Below are positions 33,681-43,234 of a stretch of 64,000 bases of DNA, one piece after another. Position 1 is the first letter of the stretch. The number at the start of each line of letters is the position of its first letter. The notes under the pieces were generated by a model that saw nothing but the letters and a program-made list of their open reading frames with translations, was not told where the DNA came from and made no database searches. The translations under genes and the position numbers were made by a program. Source of the DNA: Rheum nobile (lineage: Eukaryota > Streptophyta > Magnoliopsida > Caryophyllales > Polygonaceae); the NCBI GenBank assembly GCA_027886185.1, contig WOAB01000689.1, forward strand, positions 4,154,001-4,218,000. Reading direction: 5' to 3'.

Positions 33681-34455
33681 GATCAATACGGTAATAATGC
33701 GAGAGAAGGGCAAAGAGCAACTCACAATCTGAAGTCTGTAGAGGAAACCGCGAGTGGGGGCGGTCGCGGTGGGTCGCGGTTGGCCGCGATCTGGCCTGAT
33801 TCGCTCGCGTCGAGTCACCGGTCTCCGTGAGGGTTGTAGCGCTCGCCGGTGGTCGCGGTTGAGTACAAGTTCGGTGGAGGCAAGACTTCTTGTCTCTTTT
33901 GTGGGAGGAGGAGGTATTTTTGTGAGGAAGGTGTTTTGGAGCTTTTGAGGGTTGTGAAAATGGAGGTTTTTATGGTTATTGAGGGTGAGATCTTGTGAGA
34001 AGGGGATGGGGATAGGAGCGGGAAATGTGGGAGAGTGAAGAAAATGGAGTTTTTTGATGTTGTTTTGAGTGAAGATGGAGGTTGTGGGAGATGGAGGATT
34101 TTTGTAAGAAATGGAGGTTTTGGGAAATGGAGGTAGGGTTTAGAGGAAGAAGGGGGTGAATGTGGGGATTTGGGGGTATTGTGACCGAAATTCTCTTCTT
34201 TTTTTTTTTTTTTTTTTTTGAAATGAAGGAATGACTTACAGGGGGCAAAACCGCGAGCGACCGCGGGTGGTTGCGGTTTTGGCTGCAGACTGCAGCTGAA
34301 CCTGCGTTTCGGGCATCCTTCCCTAACCACAAACACACTAAAAATGGCAGTTAAAATGAACAAAAATATAACAAGAATTAAAGCATCACAAACCTCGGGT
34401 TGCCTCCCGAGAAGCGCCTTTTTTAACGTCGTGGCTCGACTCAATGTTGCTCAAC
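33681..34455 (-). other. D spacer between integrase and 3' ORF
   Basis: No gene. In element orientation it contains HP1-HP2, two clusters of GC-rich dyads (34245-34285 and 33748-33860), an adenine run at 34197-34219 and a long pyrimidine-rich stretch (about 33890-34160) just upstream of the 3' ORF. C has a pyrimidine-rich stretch in the same place. A leader, promoter or splice-acceptor role for the 3' ORF is inference. Confidence 0.6.
34394..34440 (-). ncRNA. D post-stop double stem-loop (HP1-HP2)
   Basis: Element orientation: GTCG-AGCCA-CGAC (about 34426-34438), then CTCGGG-AGGCAA-CCCGAG (34394-34411), within 60 bases of the integrase stop. The loops are identical to those of B and C. Confidence 0.65.
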
Positions 34456-35652
34456 TCAAACCTCGGTATTGGGCACCTCCAAACGTGCCTCCTCAAGAAT
34501 TCCATTGTCGAAGCCCTCATGATACGGATTCAGACGCTGTCCGTTCACCTTGAAAACCTTATACGTCTCCCCATCAAATAAATCCACCGCTCCGTGGGGG
34601 AAAACTTGGGCAACGACATATGGTCCCGTCCATCTAGACCGGAGCTTTCCTGGAAAGAGCTTCAAGCGTGACTGAAATAAAAGAACTTTATCTCCGACTT
34701 TGAAGTTCTTCCTAAGAATATTCTTGTCATGCCATGCCTTAGTCTTCTCCTTGTAGATGACGGCGTTGTCATAAGCCTCAAGACGCAGCTCTTCCAACTC
34801 ATGCAGCTGTAACTTCCGAAATTCTCCAACTTCATCAACCTGCATATTGCACCTTTTCACGGCCCAAAAGGCCTTGTGCTCAAGCTCCACTGGAAGGTGA
34901 CAACCTTTCCCAAAGACCAATCTATACGGAGACATCCCAATGGGAGTTTTGTAGGCTGTTCGATAAGCCCACAAGGCATCGTCTAATCTCAAACTCCAAT
35001 CTTTTCGACTAGGCCCGACAGTTTTCTCCAAGATTGTCTTGATCTCTCTATTGGACACTTCAGCTTGTCCATTTGTCTGCGGGTGGTAGGCTGTAGAGAT
35101 TCTCTGGGTGACATGGTATTTCCTCAACAGAGCACTCACGGTCTTGTTACAAAAGTGAGTGCCCCTATCACTTATTATGGCCTTCGGGATACCAAAACGA
35201 GCAAAAATGTTTACCTTCAAGAAACCTGCTACAACTCGTGAATCATCAGTTTTGGTGGCCTTCGCTTCCACCCATTTGGAAACGTAGTCCACCGCAAGCA
35301 AAATGTATAGGTTCCCGTATGAACTAGGAAACGGTCCCATGAAGTCGATACCCCAAACATCGAAAATCTCACAAAAGATGATCGGTGCTTGTGGCATCTC
35401 ATTCCTCCGGGACACATTCCCAAGTCGCTGGCATCTATCACAGGTCTTACAAAAGGCGTATGCATCCCGGAAGATGTGCGGCCAATAAAAACCTGCCTCT
35501 AGCACTTTCCTAGCTATTTTGTTAGCCCCGAAATGTCCCCCACATGCATAGGAATGACAAAAAGTTAAGACCGAGTGTACCTCATTATCAGGGAGACAAC
35601 GTCGTATGACTTGATCGTTACAGTGCCTCCAAAGATAAGGGTCATCCCACAC
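34456..35652 (-). CDS. D integrase fragment
   Basis: 398-codon frame continuing D pol after two in-frame stops at about 35668-35688. HHCC zinc finger: CHSYACGGHFGAN through CKTCDRCQR. DDE core: WGIDFMGPFP, IISDRGTHFCNK and YHPQTNGQAEVSN. Then the YRLVFGKGCHLPVELEHKAFWA block typical of Athila integrases, a basic linker and the GPY/F module (RWTGPYVVAQVFPHG). It cuts and joins retroelement cDNA into the genome. No chromodomain follows, unlike element A. Aligned with C, the two upstream stops replace a Gln and an Arg codon, the kind of change 5-methylcytosine deamination gives. Catalytic residues intact. Confidence 0.92.
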   Translation of the reverse strand: MWDDPYLWRHCNDQVIRRCLPDNEVHSVLTFCHSYACGGHFGANKIARKVLEAGFYWPHIFRDAYAFCKTCDRCQRLGNVSRRNEMPQAPIIFCEIFDVWGIDFMGPFPSSYGNLYILLAVDYVSKWVEAKATKTDDSRVVAGFLKVNIFARFGIPKAIISDRGTHFCNKTVSALLRKYHVTQRISTAYHPQTNGQAEVSNREIKTILEKTVGPSRKDWSLRLDDALWAYRTAYKTPIGMSPYRLVFGKGCHLPVELEHKAFWAVKRCNMQVDEVGEFRKLQLHELEELRLEAYDNAVIYKEKTKAWHDKNILRKNFKVGDKVLLFQSRLKLFPGKLRSRWTGPYVVAQVFPHGAVDLFDGETYKVFKVNGQRLNPYHEGFDNGILEEARLEVPNTEV

Positions 35653-35685
35653 ATAGAATCTAGCATCACTTCACAACTTGTCCCT

Positions 35686-37833
35686 TTAGGCCTTGGAATA
35701 GTTAGGTGGAAACTCTCCCGTGACGAGAAAGTTCACCAAATAAGCATACCATGGCTTGAAGGCTTTAAGCGCAAGAAGCATCTCCTCTTGAGCAACATCT
35801 GAATTCCTGTTGGTCTGGAAACCGCGAGGGACAGCGGGCCACGATGATCGCGTTTTTGTTTCTGTCATAGAGATGGAATCTGTCTGACTTTCTGGAGGAT
35901 AACCGCGGGCAACGGCGATCGCGGGTGGTCGCGGTTTTGCTGCTGCAGTAACTCCAAATAGAGTGTCATCAGGGAAATTTCCCTGAATCTGTATTTGCAT
36001 CTCAGGCTTGTCATCTCCTCCTATCAATCTGCTCAAGTGGTCAGCCACCAAATTTTCGGCTCCCTTTTTATCTCTAATCTCAATGTCAAACTCACTCAAC
36101 AACAAGATCCACCGAATCAGCCTTGGCTTGGCATCCTTCTTCGTTAACAAGTAGCGAAGCGCTGCGTGGTCGGTGTAGATGATCACTTTGGTCCCAAGAA
36201 GGTACTGCCTAAAATTTTCCAAGGCAAACACAATTGCTAGCATCTCTTTTTCAGTAGTAGTGTAGTTCCTTTGTGCTCCGTTCAAAGTCATGGAAGCATA
36301 ATGAATCACATGGGACGCCCTTGCTTCCTTCTGTCCAAGAACTGCACCTACAGCAAAATCACTTGCATCACACATGATCTCAAAAGGGCGAGACCAATCC
36401 GGTGCCTGAATGATAGGGGCGCTAGTAAGACGTGCTTTCAACTCATCAAAGGCCGCTTTGCAAGAATCGCTCATCACGAAATCAACCTCCTTCTTCAGCA
36501 ACTCACACAAGGGAGATGAAATCTTTGAAAAGTCCTTAATAAACCTGCGATAAAAACCCGCATGGCCTAAAAAGGAGCGCACTTCCCTCATGTTAGTAGG
36601 ATAAGGCAATGTCTCAATCACATCAATTTTGGCCTTATCTACCTGAATACCTTTAGCCGACACAATATGTCCTAGCACAATTCCCTGTTCAACCATGAAT
36701 TGGCACTTTTCTGAGTTAAGAACCAAGTTGGTTTCAATGCACCTTTTGAGCACTAGAGACAAATGATTCAAGCACGCATCAAAGCTGTCACCATGCACAG
36801 TGAAATCATCCATAAACACCTCAATGAAGTTTTCCACATACTCAGAGAAAATACTCATCATGCACCGCTGAAATGTCCCGGGGGCGTTACACAACCCAAA
36901 TGGCATCCTTCGATATGCAAAGGTACCGAAAGGGCATGTGAACGTCGTCTTTTCTTGGTCCTCTAGTGCTATAGCAATCTGAAAATACCCTGAGTACCCA
37001 TCAAGAAAACCATAGAAAGAGCGTCCGGCAAGTCGCTCAAGCATCTGGTCAATAAAGGGCAAGGGGAAGTGATCCTTTCTTGTTATCGCGTTCAGCTTAC
37101 GGTAATCTATACATACTCGCCATCCTGTTTGTAACCGGGTGGGGACCAACTCTCCTTGTTGATTCTCCACAAGCGAAATACCTCCCTTCTTGGGCACAAC
37201 TTGCATAGGACTCACCCACTTGCTATCAGAAATGGGGAAAATCATACCAGCTTGTAGGAGCTTTAACACCTCCTTCTTCACCACCTCAGTCATTGGTGGG
37301 TTAAGTCGTCTCTGAGGCTGCCTGATTGGCTTGGGATCTCCTTCTAGTAGAATTTTGTGCATACAAGTTGAGGGACTTATCCCTTTGATATCTGCAATCG
37401 TCCATCCCAAAGCTATCTTATGCTCCTTAAGCACCGCTACCAACTTCTCCTCGTGTTCTTTGGAAAGACTATTAGAGATGATGACCGACAACGAGTCCTC
37501 TTTCCCAAGAAATATATACTTAAGATGCTTGGGCAGCTGCTTCAATTCAACTTCCGGTGCCTGCACAGTAGAAGGTAGGAGCTTCTTGCTCGGCACTATT
37601 AGTTCCATGGGGCCACTGCCCAAATGAGTATGAGAATGCTTACCTTCAACATTCAAATGAGCCAAGACTACCTGCATGTTAGTGGACAAAGACAATTCTG
37701 CATGTGGATCCACTACATCATTCTCTATAATAGATCGCAACTCATCACAGCAAGTAATGTCAAATACATCTTGAACTAAAGGCTCAATCACATCAATAGA
37801 ACACAAGGAATGATCATCAATGGGATGTTTCAT
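35686..37833 (-). CDS. D RT-RNase H fragment
   Basis: 715 codons, same frame as its neighbours. After an N-terminal linker (SLCSIDVIEPL, ELKQLPKHLKYIFLG) comes RT: GWTIADIKGISPS, RRLNPPMTEVV, WRVCIDYRKLN, MPFGLCNAPGTFQ and catalytic VFMDDF. RNase H follows: MCDASDFAVGAVL, TDHAALRYLL and ADHLSRL. Between RNase H and the integrase lies a variable linker carrying in-frame GC-rich modules (nt 35818-35945) that encode KPRPPAIAVARG-like peptide. The frame ends at a stop replacing a residue near the integrase start. It synthesises cDNA and removes RNA. The polymerase and RNase H active sites look intact. Confidence 0.92.
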   Translation of the reverse strand: MKHPIDDHSLCSIDVIEPLVQDVFDITCCDELRSIIENDVVDPHAELSLSTNMQVVLAHLNVEGKHSHTHLGSGPMELIVPSKKLLPSTVQAPEVELKQLPKHLKYIFLGKEDSLSVIISNSLSKEHEEKLVAVLKEHKIALGWTIADIKGISPSTCMHKILLEGDPKPIRQPQRRLNPPMTEVVKKEVLKLLQAGMIFPISDSKWVSPMQVVPKKGGISLVENQQGELVPTRLQTGWRVCIDYRKLNAITRKDHFPLPFIDQMLERLAGRSFYGFLDGYSGYFQIAIALEDQEKTTFTCPFGTFAYRRMPFGLCNAPGTFQRCMMSIFSEYVENFIEVFMDDFTVHGDSFDACLNHLSLVLKRCIETNLVLNSEKCQFMVEQGIVLGHIVSAKGIQVDKAKIDVIETLPYPTNMREVRSFLGHAGFYRRFIKDFSKISSPLCELLKKEVDFVMSDSCKAAFDELKARLTSAPIIQAPDWSRPFEIMCDASDFAVGAVLGQKEARASHVIHYASMTLNGAQRNYTTTEKEMLAIVFALENFRQYLLGTKVIIYTDHAALRYLLTKKDAKPRLIRWILLLSEFDIEIRDKKGAENLVADHLSRLIGGDDKPEMQIQIQGNFPDDTLFGVTAAAKPRPPAIAVARGYPPESQTDSISMTETKTRSSWPAVPRGFQTNRNSDVAQEEMLLALKAFKPWYAYLVNFLVTGEFPPNYSKA

Positions 37834-37851
37834 AGCATCATAAATGTTGTA

Positions 37852-38847
37852 TTACACTTTCTCCCCATCAAATCCACTATTCACATCAATTTTTGTTTGT
37901 GCTGTTTTCATGAAAGGCCTACCTAACAGTATAGGTGCCGCATACTTGTCATGTTCCATATCCAACACAAAAAAATCAGTAGGAAATATCAAATCACCTA
38001 CCATGACAAGAACATCTTCAACTACTCCCTTCGGATACATAGTGGACCTATCAGCAAGTTGAACAACAATTTCGGTCTCATGCAAGGGTCCTAATCCTAG
38101 GGATTCATACAAGGAGAAAGGCAAAACATTGATAGATGCACCAAGATCAAGCATACATCTTTCAATTTTTGTATCACCTATCACACATGTAATGCTAAAC
38201 ATGCCTGGATCACCACACTTTTTAGGCATTCGCCTTTGAAACACCGCAGACACATGCTCACTAACTTTGACCTTTTGTTTCCCTTTCAATTTTTTATTCC
38301 TTTTAATAGTGCAGATTTCTTTCAAGAACTTAGCAAACCTAGGAATACTCTTAACCAGTTTAAGCAAAGGAATGTTTACCTCACACTTACTGAAGGTCTC
38401 GAATATCTCCTTGTCATTCTCCGGTCTTCTAGTCTCCTTCAATGCCTCAGGGAAAGGCGGGACCGGCTTCTGAGAGCATAGAGGTGGAAAGCTCGGACGA
38501 ACATAATCATCAGAAGGATCTTGGTCCAAACCGCGAGTGAGGGCGGGTGACGGCAATCGCGGTTCTGAAGCTGAAGTTTCTGGGACGTCTGGCAAATAAC
38601 CGCGGGCAGCCGCGGGCGTGGGTGGTCGCGGTTTTTCTTGCAGACTCCCGTCCAGATTTTCTGCAGAATCCAGTGGTTCTTCATCGTCAAAACAGCGATC
38701 GCCGTAGGTCGTGGTGGATCGCGGTTTTCTGTTTTCAGACTCTGCAGAACTGTCTTGCAATTCACCCTGTTCAGCAATAGGGCTTATGTTCAGCTGCTTT
38801 CCACTCCTCAAGGTAACTGCACTCACATTCTCCCTCGGGTTGACCAC
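37852..38847 (-). CDS. D gag-pro linker and aspartic protease fragment
   Basis: 331 codons between two in-frame stops. It opens with VNPRENVSAVTLRSGKQ, conserved in all the Athila-type ORFs here. Then a variable linker contains GC-rich modules encoding repeated KPRPPTPAAARG and EPRLPSPALTRG-like peptides, followed by the NDKEIFETFSKCEVNIPLL and IPRFAKFLKEIC block. The protease region has active site CMLDLGASINVLP and tail ILLGRPFMKTA. A short deletion after DVNSG removes residues present in C (TLSMEF), and the next stop is at 37852-37854. It is the protease of the element, maturing Gag and Pol. Confidence 0.88.
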   Translation of the reverse strand: MVNPRENVSAVTLRSGKQLNISPIAEQGELQDSSAESENRKPRSTTTYGDRCFDDEEPLDSAENLDGSLQEKPRPPTPAAARGYLPDVPETSASEPRLPSPALTRGLDQDPSDDYVRPSFPPLCSQKPVPPFPEALKETRRPENDKEIFETFSKCEVNIPLLKLVKSIPRFAKFLKEICTIKRNKKLKGKQKVKVSEHVSAVFQRRMPKKCGDPGMFSITCVIGDTKIERCMLDLGASINVLPFSLYESLGLGPLHETEIVVQLADRSTMYPKGVVEDVLVMVGDLIFPTDFFVLDMEHDKYAAPILLGRPFMKTAQTKIDVNSGFDGEKV

Positions 38848-38850
38848 CGT

Positions 38851-40116
38851 TTATGATGGTAATTTTCCCGAATCACGGGCCTCTAGATTACTCACAGCTT
38901 GAGCAATTTGTGCCACTTGCTTCTCAAGATTCTGGATGGATGACCTTGTTTCAGCATCCTTCTGCATAACCGACTGAGCCAATGACTTGATCATGTCTTC
39001 AGCTGACATGGTTTGTCTAGGGTTGTATTGTGGCCTCGGTTGCTGTTGTGGTTGCAAGAGGTGAGGATTCTGAACATTTTTCTGGTTACTCCACCTGAGA
39101 TTTGGATGATCTCTATATCCTGGGTTGTAGGTGTTAGAGAATGGATCATACTTTGGTCTTGGTTGCCATCCTCCTACAGCGTTCACCTCAGCATTTGACT
39201 CCTGAAGTGTTGGGAATAGATCATTTGGATGTCCCACTTCATTACAAATTCCACATGGTCTGGCTTGTGGTGGAGTGCCATTCAGCATAAAGCACTTCAT
39301 CATTTCCTTCAACTCATTCACATCAGATTCAATCTTGGACGAAGAACCCACAGCCTTGAGACTCTCTCTTTTGCTAAATTGCCTTGAGCCTTCAGATAGC
39401 TCTTGAAACATCTCAAAAGCTTGGGGAGGAGTTTTGTTCAGAATATTACCTCCACAAGCGGCATTCACCATTCTACGCTCCTCATCCGAGAGACCATTGA
39501 ACAAGTAGAGGATGAGATCCTGATCACTGTACCCATGATATGGGCAACTTGCACATAACCGCTTGAATCTCTCGTAGTACTCATATAAGCTTTCACCTCC
39601 TTGTTGTTCAATAGTAGCAATGGCTCTCTTTAAACTATTCAGCTTTGTGGCCGGGAAGTATTTCTCAAGAAAAGCTTTCTTCATTTCGGCCCATGTCGTG
39701 ATACTTCCCGGGGCAAGGTAGTAGAGCCAATTGTTTGCAGAATCCTTCAAAGTGAATCCAAATGCTCTCAACATGATGGTGTCAGCAGTGACACCTCTTG
39801 GCTTCATGCTAGAACAGACCGCATGAAATTGCGCTAAGTGCTTGTTCGGGTCTTCTCCAGCAAGTCCATGGAAATGAGGTAACTCATGGATCAATCCTGC
39901 CTTTAGCTCAAAGTTCACTCCTTCAGCTAACTCAGGAATGGTTATAGCCAAAGGTTGTTGCTCCAAGTTCGGGGCGGTTAGCTGTCTCAACGTCCTATCA
40001 GCCATCTCTGTTTGGTTCAGAAGTTCACGGATTGCTCTTCGATTCCTGAAAAATGTCCGCTCAATTTCTGGATCAAAATCAAGAATGGGAGAATCAGTAG
40101 CACGGGTGTGAACCAT
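38851..40116 (-). CDS. D Gag fragment
   Basis: 421 codons from ATG 40116, only about 65 bases after the primer site, so the start is well supported. The capsid (retrotransposon gag) domain is at about residues 85-200, with FHGLAGEDPNKHLAQF, AFGFTLKDSANNWLYYL and ERFKRLCASCPYHG. A CCHC-like knuckle near residue 287 has lost its last Cys (CGICNEVGH...LF). Downstream are PGYRDHPNLRWS and a coiled coil (SSIQNLEKQVAQIAQAVSNLEA). Gag coats the RNA and forms particles. An in-frame TAA at 38851-38853 follows GKLPS. Since the next ORF continues in frame, this is either a mutation or, less likely, a natural readthrough stop. Confidence 0.92.
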   Translation of the reverse strand: MVHTRATDSPILDFDPEIERTFFRNRRAIRELLNQTEMADRTLRQLTAPNLEQQPLAITIPELAEGVNFELKAGLIHELPHFHGLAGEDPNKHLAQFHAVCSSMKPRGVTADTIMLRAFGFTLKDSANNWLYYLAPGSITTWAEMKKAFLEKYFPATKLNSLKRAIATIEQQGGESLYEYYERFKRLCASCPYHGYSDQDLILYLFNGLSDEERRMVNAACGGNILNKTPPQAFEMFQELSEGSRQFSKRESLKAVGSSSKIESDVNELKEMMKCFMLNGTPPQARPCGICNEVGHPNDLFPTLQESNAEVNAVGGWQPRPKYDPFSNTYNPGYRDHPNLRWSNQKNVQNPHLLQPQQQPRPQYNPRQTMSAEDMIKSLAQSVMQKDAETRSSIQNLEKQVAQIAQAVSNLEARDSGKLPS

Positions 40117-40179
40117 ACAAAAGGTTCACACCAAAAGTTGATAAACAAACAATTACAAAGAGAAAGAACGATTATCAAC

Positions 40180-40197
40180 TCCCCGGCAACGGCGCCA
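40180..40197 (-). other. Primer binding site of D (tRNA-Asp)
   Basis: Complement of TGGCGCCGTTGCCGGGGA, identical to that of B1 and C and 4 bp from the LTR. Confidence 0.9.
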
Positions 40198-40201
40198 AAT
40201 T

Positions 40202-41452
40202 TGATAGAATTTTTCAGTCGTGCGCGCTATCAAAGTAATCCTAATATGCAACTAGAGTATAGCATGCAAGTAAGGAGTCGAACCCAAGGGAGTTAACACG
40301 TCAATTTCAATGCAATTACTAATTTATCAACTTAAAAGGACAAATGGGGGGGGGGGATTTGGTTTTCTACTAAAACTACTCAAATAAAACAACACCGAAT
40401 CAAGTTTAAGCAAATATGAAGAAAGTGAGCTTCACCTAGCAAGTTTCCACACAAAGGTTAACCAAGTTGATCATAGATTCTTCTCATGTTCATATTTATC
40501 CTATGGATTTGTTCCAATTGTGATCTTGTTTATATTAGCAAGCCAACCGGTCTTGCTAACACTTACAAATTGATAACCTAGAAGACCTCCTAAGTTGGTT
40601 CAATCAATAGCATAGAGTATAAGATTAATGGATTGCAAACAAGACTCAACACCGCAAGTATGTCCTGCAAATCAATTTCCTTTTCACAATTGAACTCAAT
40701 TTACCAATTTCATGCAATTGTGGTTGCTACCTATGATTAGGGATTCCACCGTCTATCCCAAATCTAGCACCTAAATTACTATAGATTTAGACTAGGTGAT
40801 CAATCTAGCAAAATAGATAGTAATAGAAATATGCTCAAGGAAATCAATACCAAATCCAAAGGGATGAACAAGAGAAATAAACCTTACAACCAAGTCAACC
40901 TTGTGCTTCCACGCTAGGCAAAACAAGGGTTTAGTTCTGGTTCATGTTCTTCAGCAACAAATCAAATCCAAAAGAGATAAAAACAACTAAAATGTTCTTG
41001 AGAGGAAAGAAAGGGAGATCGAATGGCTGCTCAGTCTGGACGTGCTTCTTTCTAAACCTAATCCGAGCCCATTTAATTACCAATTAACTCAGCAAAACGA
41101 AACGGCCAAGCAGAAAGGAAAATCGGGAGCTGTTCAGTCGCGCGGCAAAACCGCGACCAACCGCGATCGCGGGGGATCGCGGTTTGTGCTCCAGCAGCTT
41201 CTGTTGGACTGGAGAATAACGGCGATCGCGGTACATCGCCCCACCTCGCGGTCTTCACTCCAGAAGCTTTTGTCTTCTGATCACCTGCCCTCCAACATGT
41301 CTTCGAACTCCGTCTTCAACTCGTAAGTGCTTTCAAATCATCCACAATGTAGCTCCGCACTACAAGCATCAACATCACCTCCAGAACCCTGCCAAAGTCT
41401 CCTAAAATGTGCTGATAATCCCTAACTATGCCATACAAAGTATGGCGTATCA
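40202..41452 (-). repeat. D 5' LTR (right)
   Basis: 1,251 bp, near-identical to the left LTR. In element orientation the U5 box GGGTTCGACTCC is at about 40275-40286 and the GC-rich dyads at about 41137-41255. The dyad cluster differs by a base from its partner (five rather than four Gs). Confidence 0.9.
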
Positions 41453-41944
41453 ACAATCAACCAATTGTAATCAAACAATAATATAACTCAACACTGAAAC
41501 ACAAACGACTCCAACACATCTCCAATCCAATCTCCAATTCAACCTCCAATCCATTCTAACCCTTGGCCCTTAACGACGTAGGAGTATACCTTGTATACCC
41601 AGCGCGGTTTGGTGAGTATATCATCACCTGGCCCTTCGACCTCCAATTCCATTTTAACCCTTGGCCCTTAACGACGTAGGCGTAAACCCTACGCAGTTTG
41701 GTGGAATCCATTCCTACCTTCGGCCCTTAACGACGTAGGCGTATACCTTGTATACCCTACACGGTTTGGTGAAATCCCTTTCAAATCCTTGGCCCTTAAC
41801 GACGTAGGCGTATACCTTGTATACCCTGCGCGGTTGGGTGAAATCCATTCCAACCCTTGGCCCATCGACCTCCAATCGACAACAATCCAACCACCACACC
41901 GACAATCAATCAATTATTACACACGACCTCTATTAACACATTTT

Positions 41945-41981
<37 letters not shown>

Positions 41982-43234
41982 TCAACCAAGAAACTTTAAA
42001 ATCAATAATCCAATCAATCCACGACAATCAATCCACAACAATCAATCTATAACAATCAATCCGCCACAATCAAACAACAACAATCAATCCACATCAGTCA
42101 ATCCCAACACACAAACATTCACACACAAACGCACAATCCCAGCATACAACTGCCAGCACGCACACAATTTAACACACAACCGCCAACACACACAGGTGTC
42201 GACATACACAACCCAACACACACACACACACAAGTGTCAACAAACACTATCAACAACAATCAATCACATTTAGTCACAATTGACTACCACGTCAACATTT
42301 ATTCAACACGATACGAGACAAAATACTAACACACGCACACACACCCATTTTCAACCAAGTATCTATATAGTCAATTCATCCAATTTAAATCGCTCAAGCA
42401 ATGATAAAATTAATTATGAAACACTAGGCATAAATCAATTTATAAAAATTTAATAAAGTTAGCAAGAATCCTCTTGCCTCAAGTCGAACCACAACGACCC
42501 CAGAGATCTCCAATCAACCCGAATGAACCTGTGAAATCAATCCGAGCAAAACCCTGGCGTTAATTAACTCATACCAATCCACAACCAACAAACCCCCAAT
42601 TTCCAAACTCTAATTATACCTTAATTAATCTCAGCAACCACACCAAAATTAACCCAAACTCCCTGAAATCAAATCAAATTTGCCCAAAACCTAATTCAAT
42701 CCAATCAAACCAAATCTGCCCAAATTAACAACAATTACCAACCAATTAAACCCCAAAAATCAGATCGAAGAACCCCCACCATTACCTCGTCGACAACCAA
42801 ACGGTAGTTACCGGGGAGGCTCCTTGTCGTCGGCGACCTCAGCCACCACACTAACCGCAGCAACACCGGACAGCAGCTGCACTCAGCACAACAAAGGCAG
42901 CAGCAAGCACGGACGACAGCATCCACTCAACGAACACGGCTCCACAGCAGCAAGCACGGACAGCACGAGCAGGGGAGGAGGAGGAAGAGCAGCAGCGCGG
43001 TCCAGTCGGCTCGCCGAAGGGAGAACAACCCGGTTGGGCACAGGAGAACCACACGGGAGAAGGGAGCTTGGCTGAGCTGGAGAACTCACACGGGAGAGAG
43101 AGAGAGCCACCAGTGAGAGAGGCAACCGACCACATTTAGGGATTTAATCCCCAAAATTTCCCATTTCCTTTTAATTAAGTAAACCCTTAATTAATTTACC
43201 CTTTTGCCATTATCATCTTCTTTGGGGTATTTCA

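Larger units (their letters stand above)
30547..41452 (-). mobile_element. Element D: near-complete Athila-type retrotransposon
   Basis: 10.9 kb on the minus strand. TSD ACAAT at 30542-30546 and 41453-41457. LTRs of about 1.25 kb (TGATAGAATTTTT ... GCGTATCA as read on +). tRNA-Asp primer site next to the right LTR, gag, protease, RT, RNase H, integrase, a 3' ORF in the env position and the full 3' structured region. Four in-frame stops interrupt gag-pol, but no large deletion is visible, so it is a dead but recent copy and the best reference here for the Athila layout. Confidence 0.93.
7933..43234 (-). mobile_element. X complex: tandem Tekay-like LTR element with nested insertions
   Basis: Minus-strand LTR element bounded by TSD TAATT. 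Three LTRs (7933-11034; 12948-21653; 23570-43234, the last two interrupted) alternate with two internal regions (11035-12947 and 21654-23569). LTR termini are TGTAACACCCC and GGGGTATTTCA. Each internal region starts with a reverse polypurine tract and ends with GCTCTGATACCA, the complement of an initiator-Met tRNA primer site. Only degenerate RT and RNase H remain inside. The two internal regions and LTRs b and c are near-identical and share a B insertion at the same base, so an internal+LTR unit of about 10.6 kb was tandemly duplicated, most simply by unequal LTR recombination. Confidence 0.88.
23570..43234 (-). repeat. X LTR c, split by elements B2 and D
   Basis: Third X LTR, seen as 23570-24677, 30303-30546 and 41458-43234. 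It ends GGGGTATTTCA next to the right TSD TAATT. B2 sits between ACCAT repeats at the same base as B1 in LTR b; D sits between ACAAT repeats 244 bp further on. The GGCCCTTAA array is at about 41560-41850. Confidence 0.88.

Noticed and set aside
33815..34444. 209-codon minus-strand ORF in the D spacer
   Set aside because: Spans the HP1-HP2 hairpins, a homopolymer and low-complexity pyrimidine-rich sequence; no family resemblance and no counterpart in C.
41857..42273. 138-codon + strand ORF rich in His, Thr, Asn
   Set aside because: Encoded by AC-rich microsatellite-like DNA in X LTR c.
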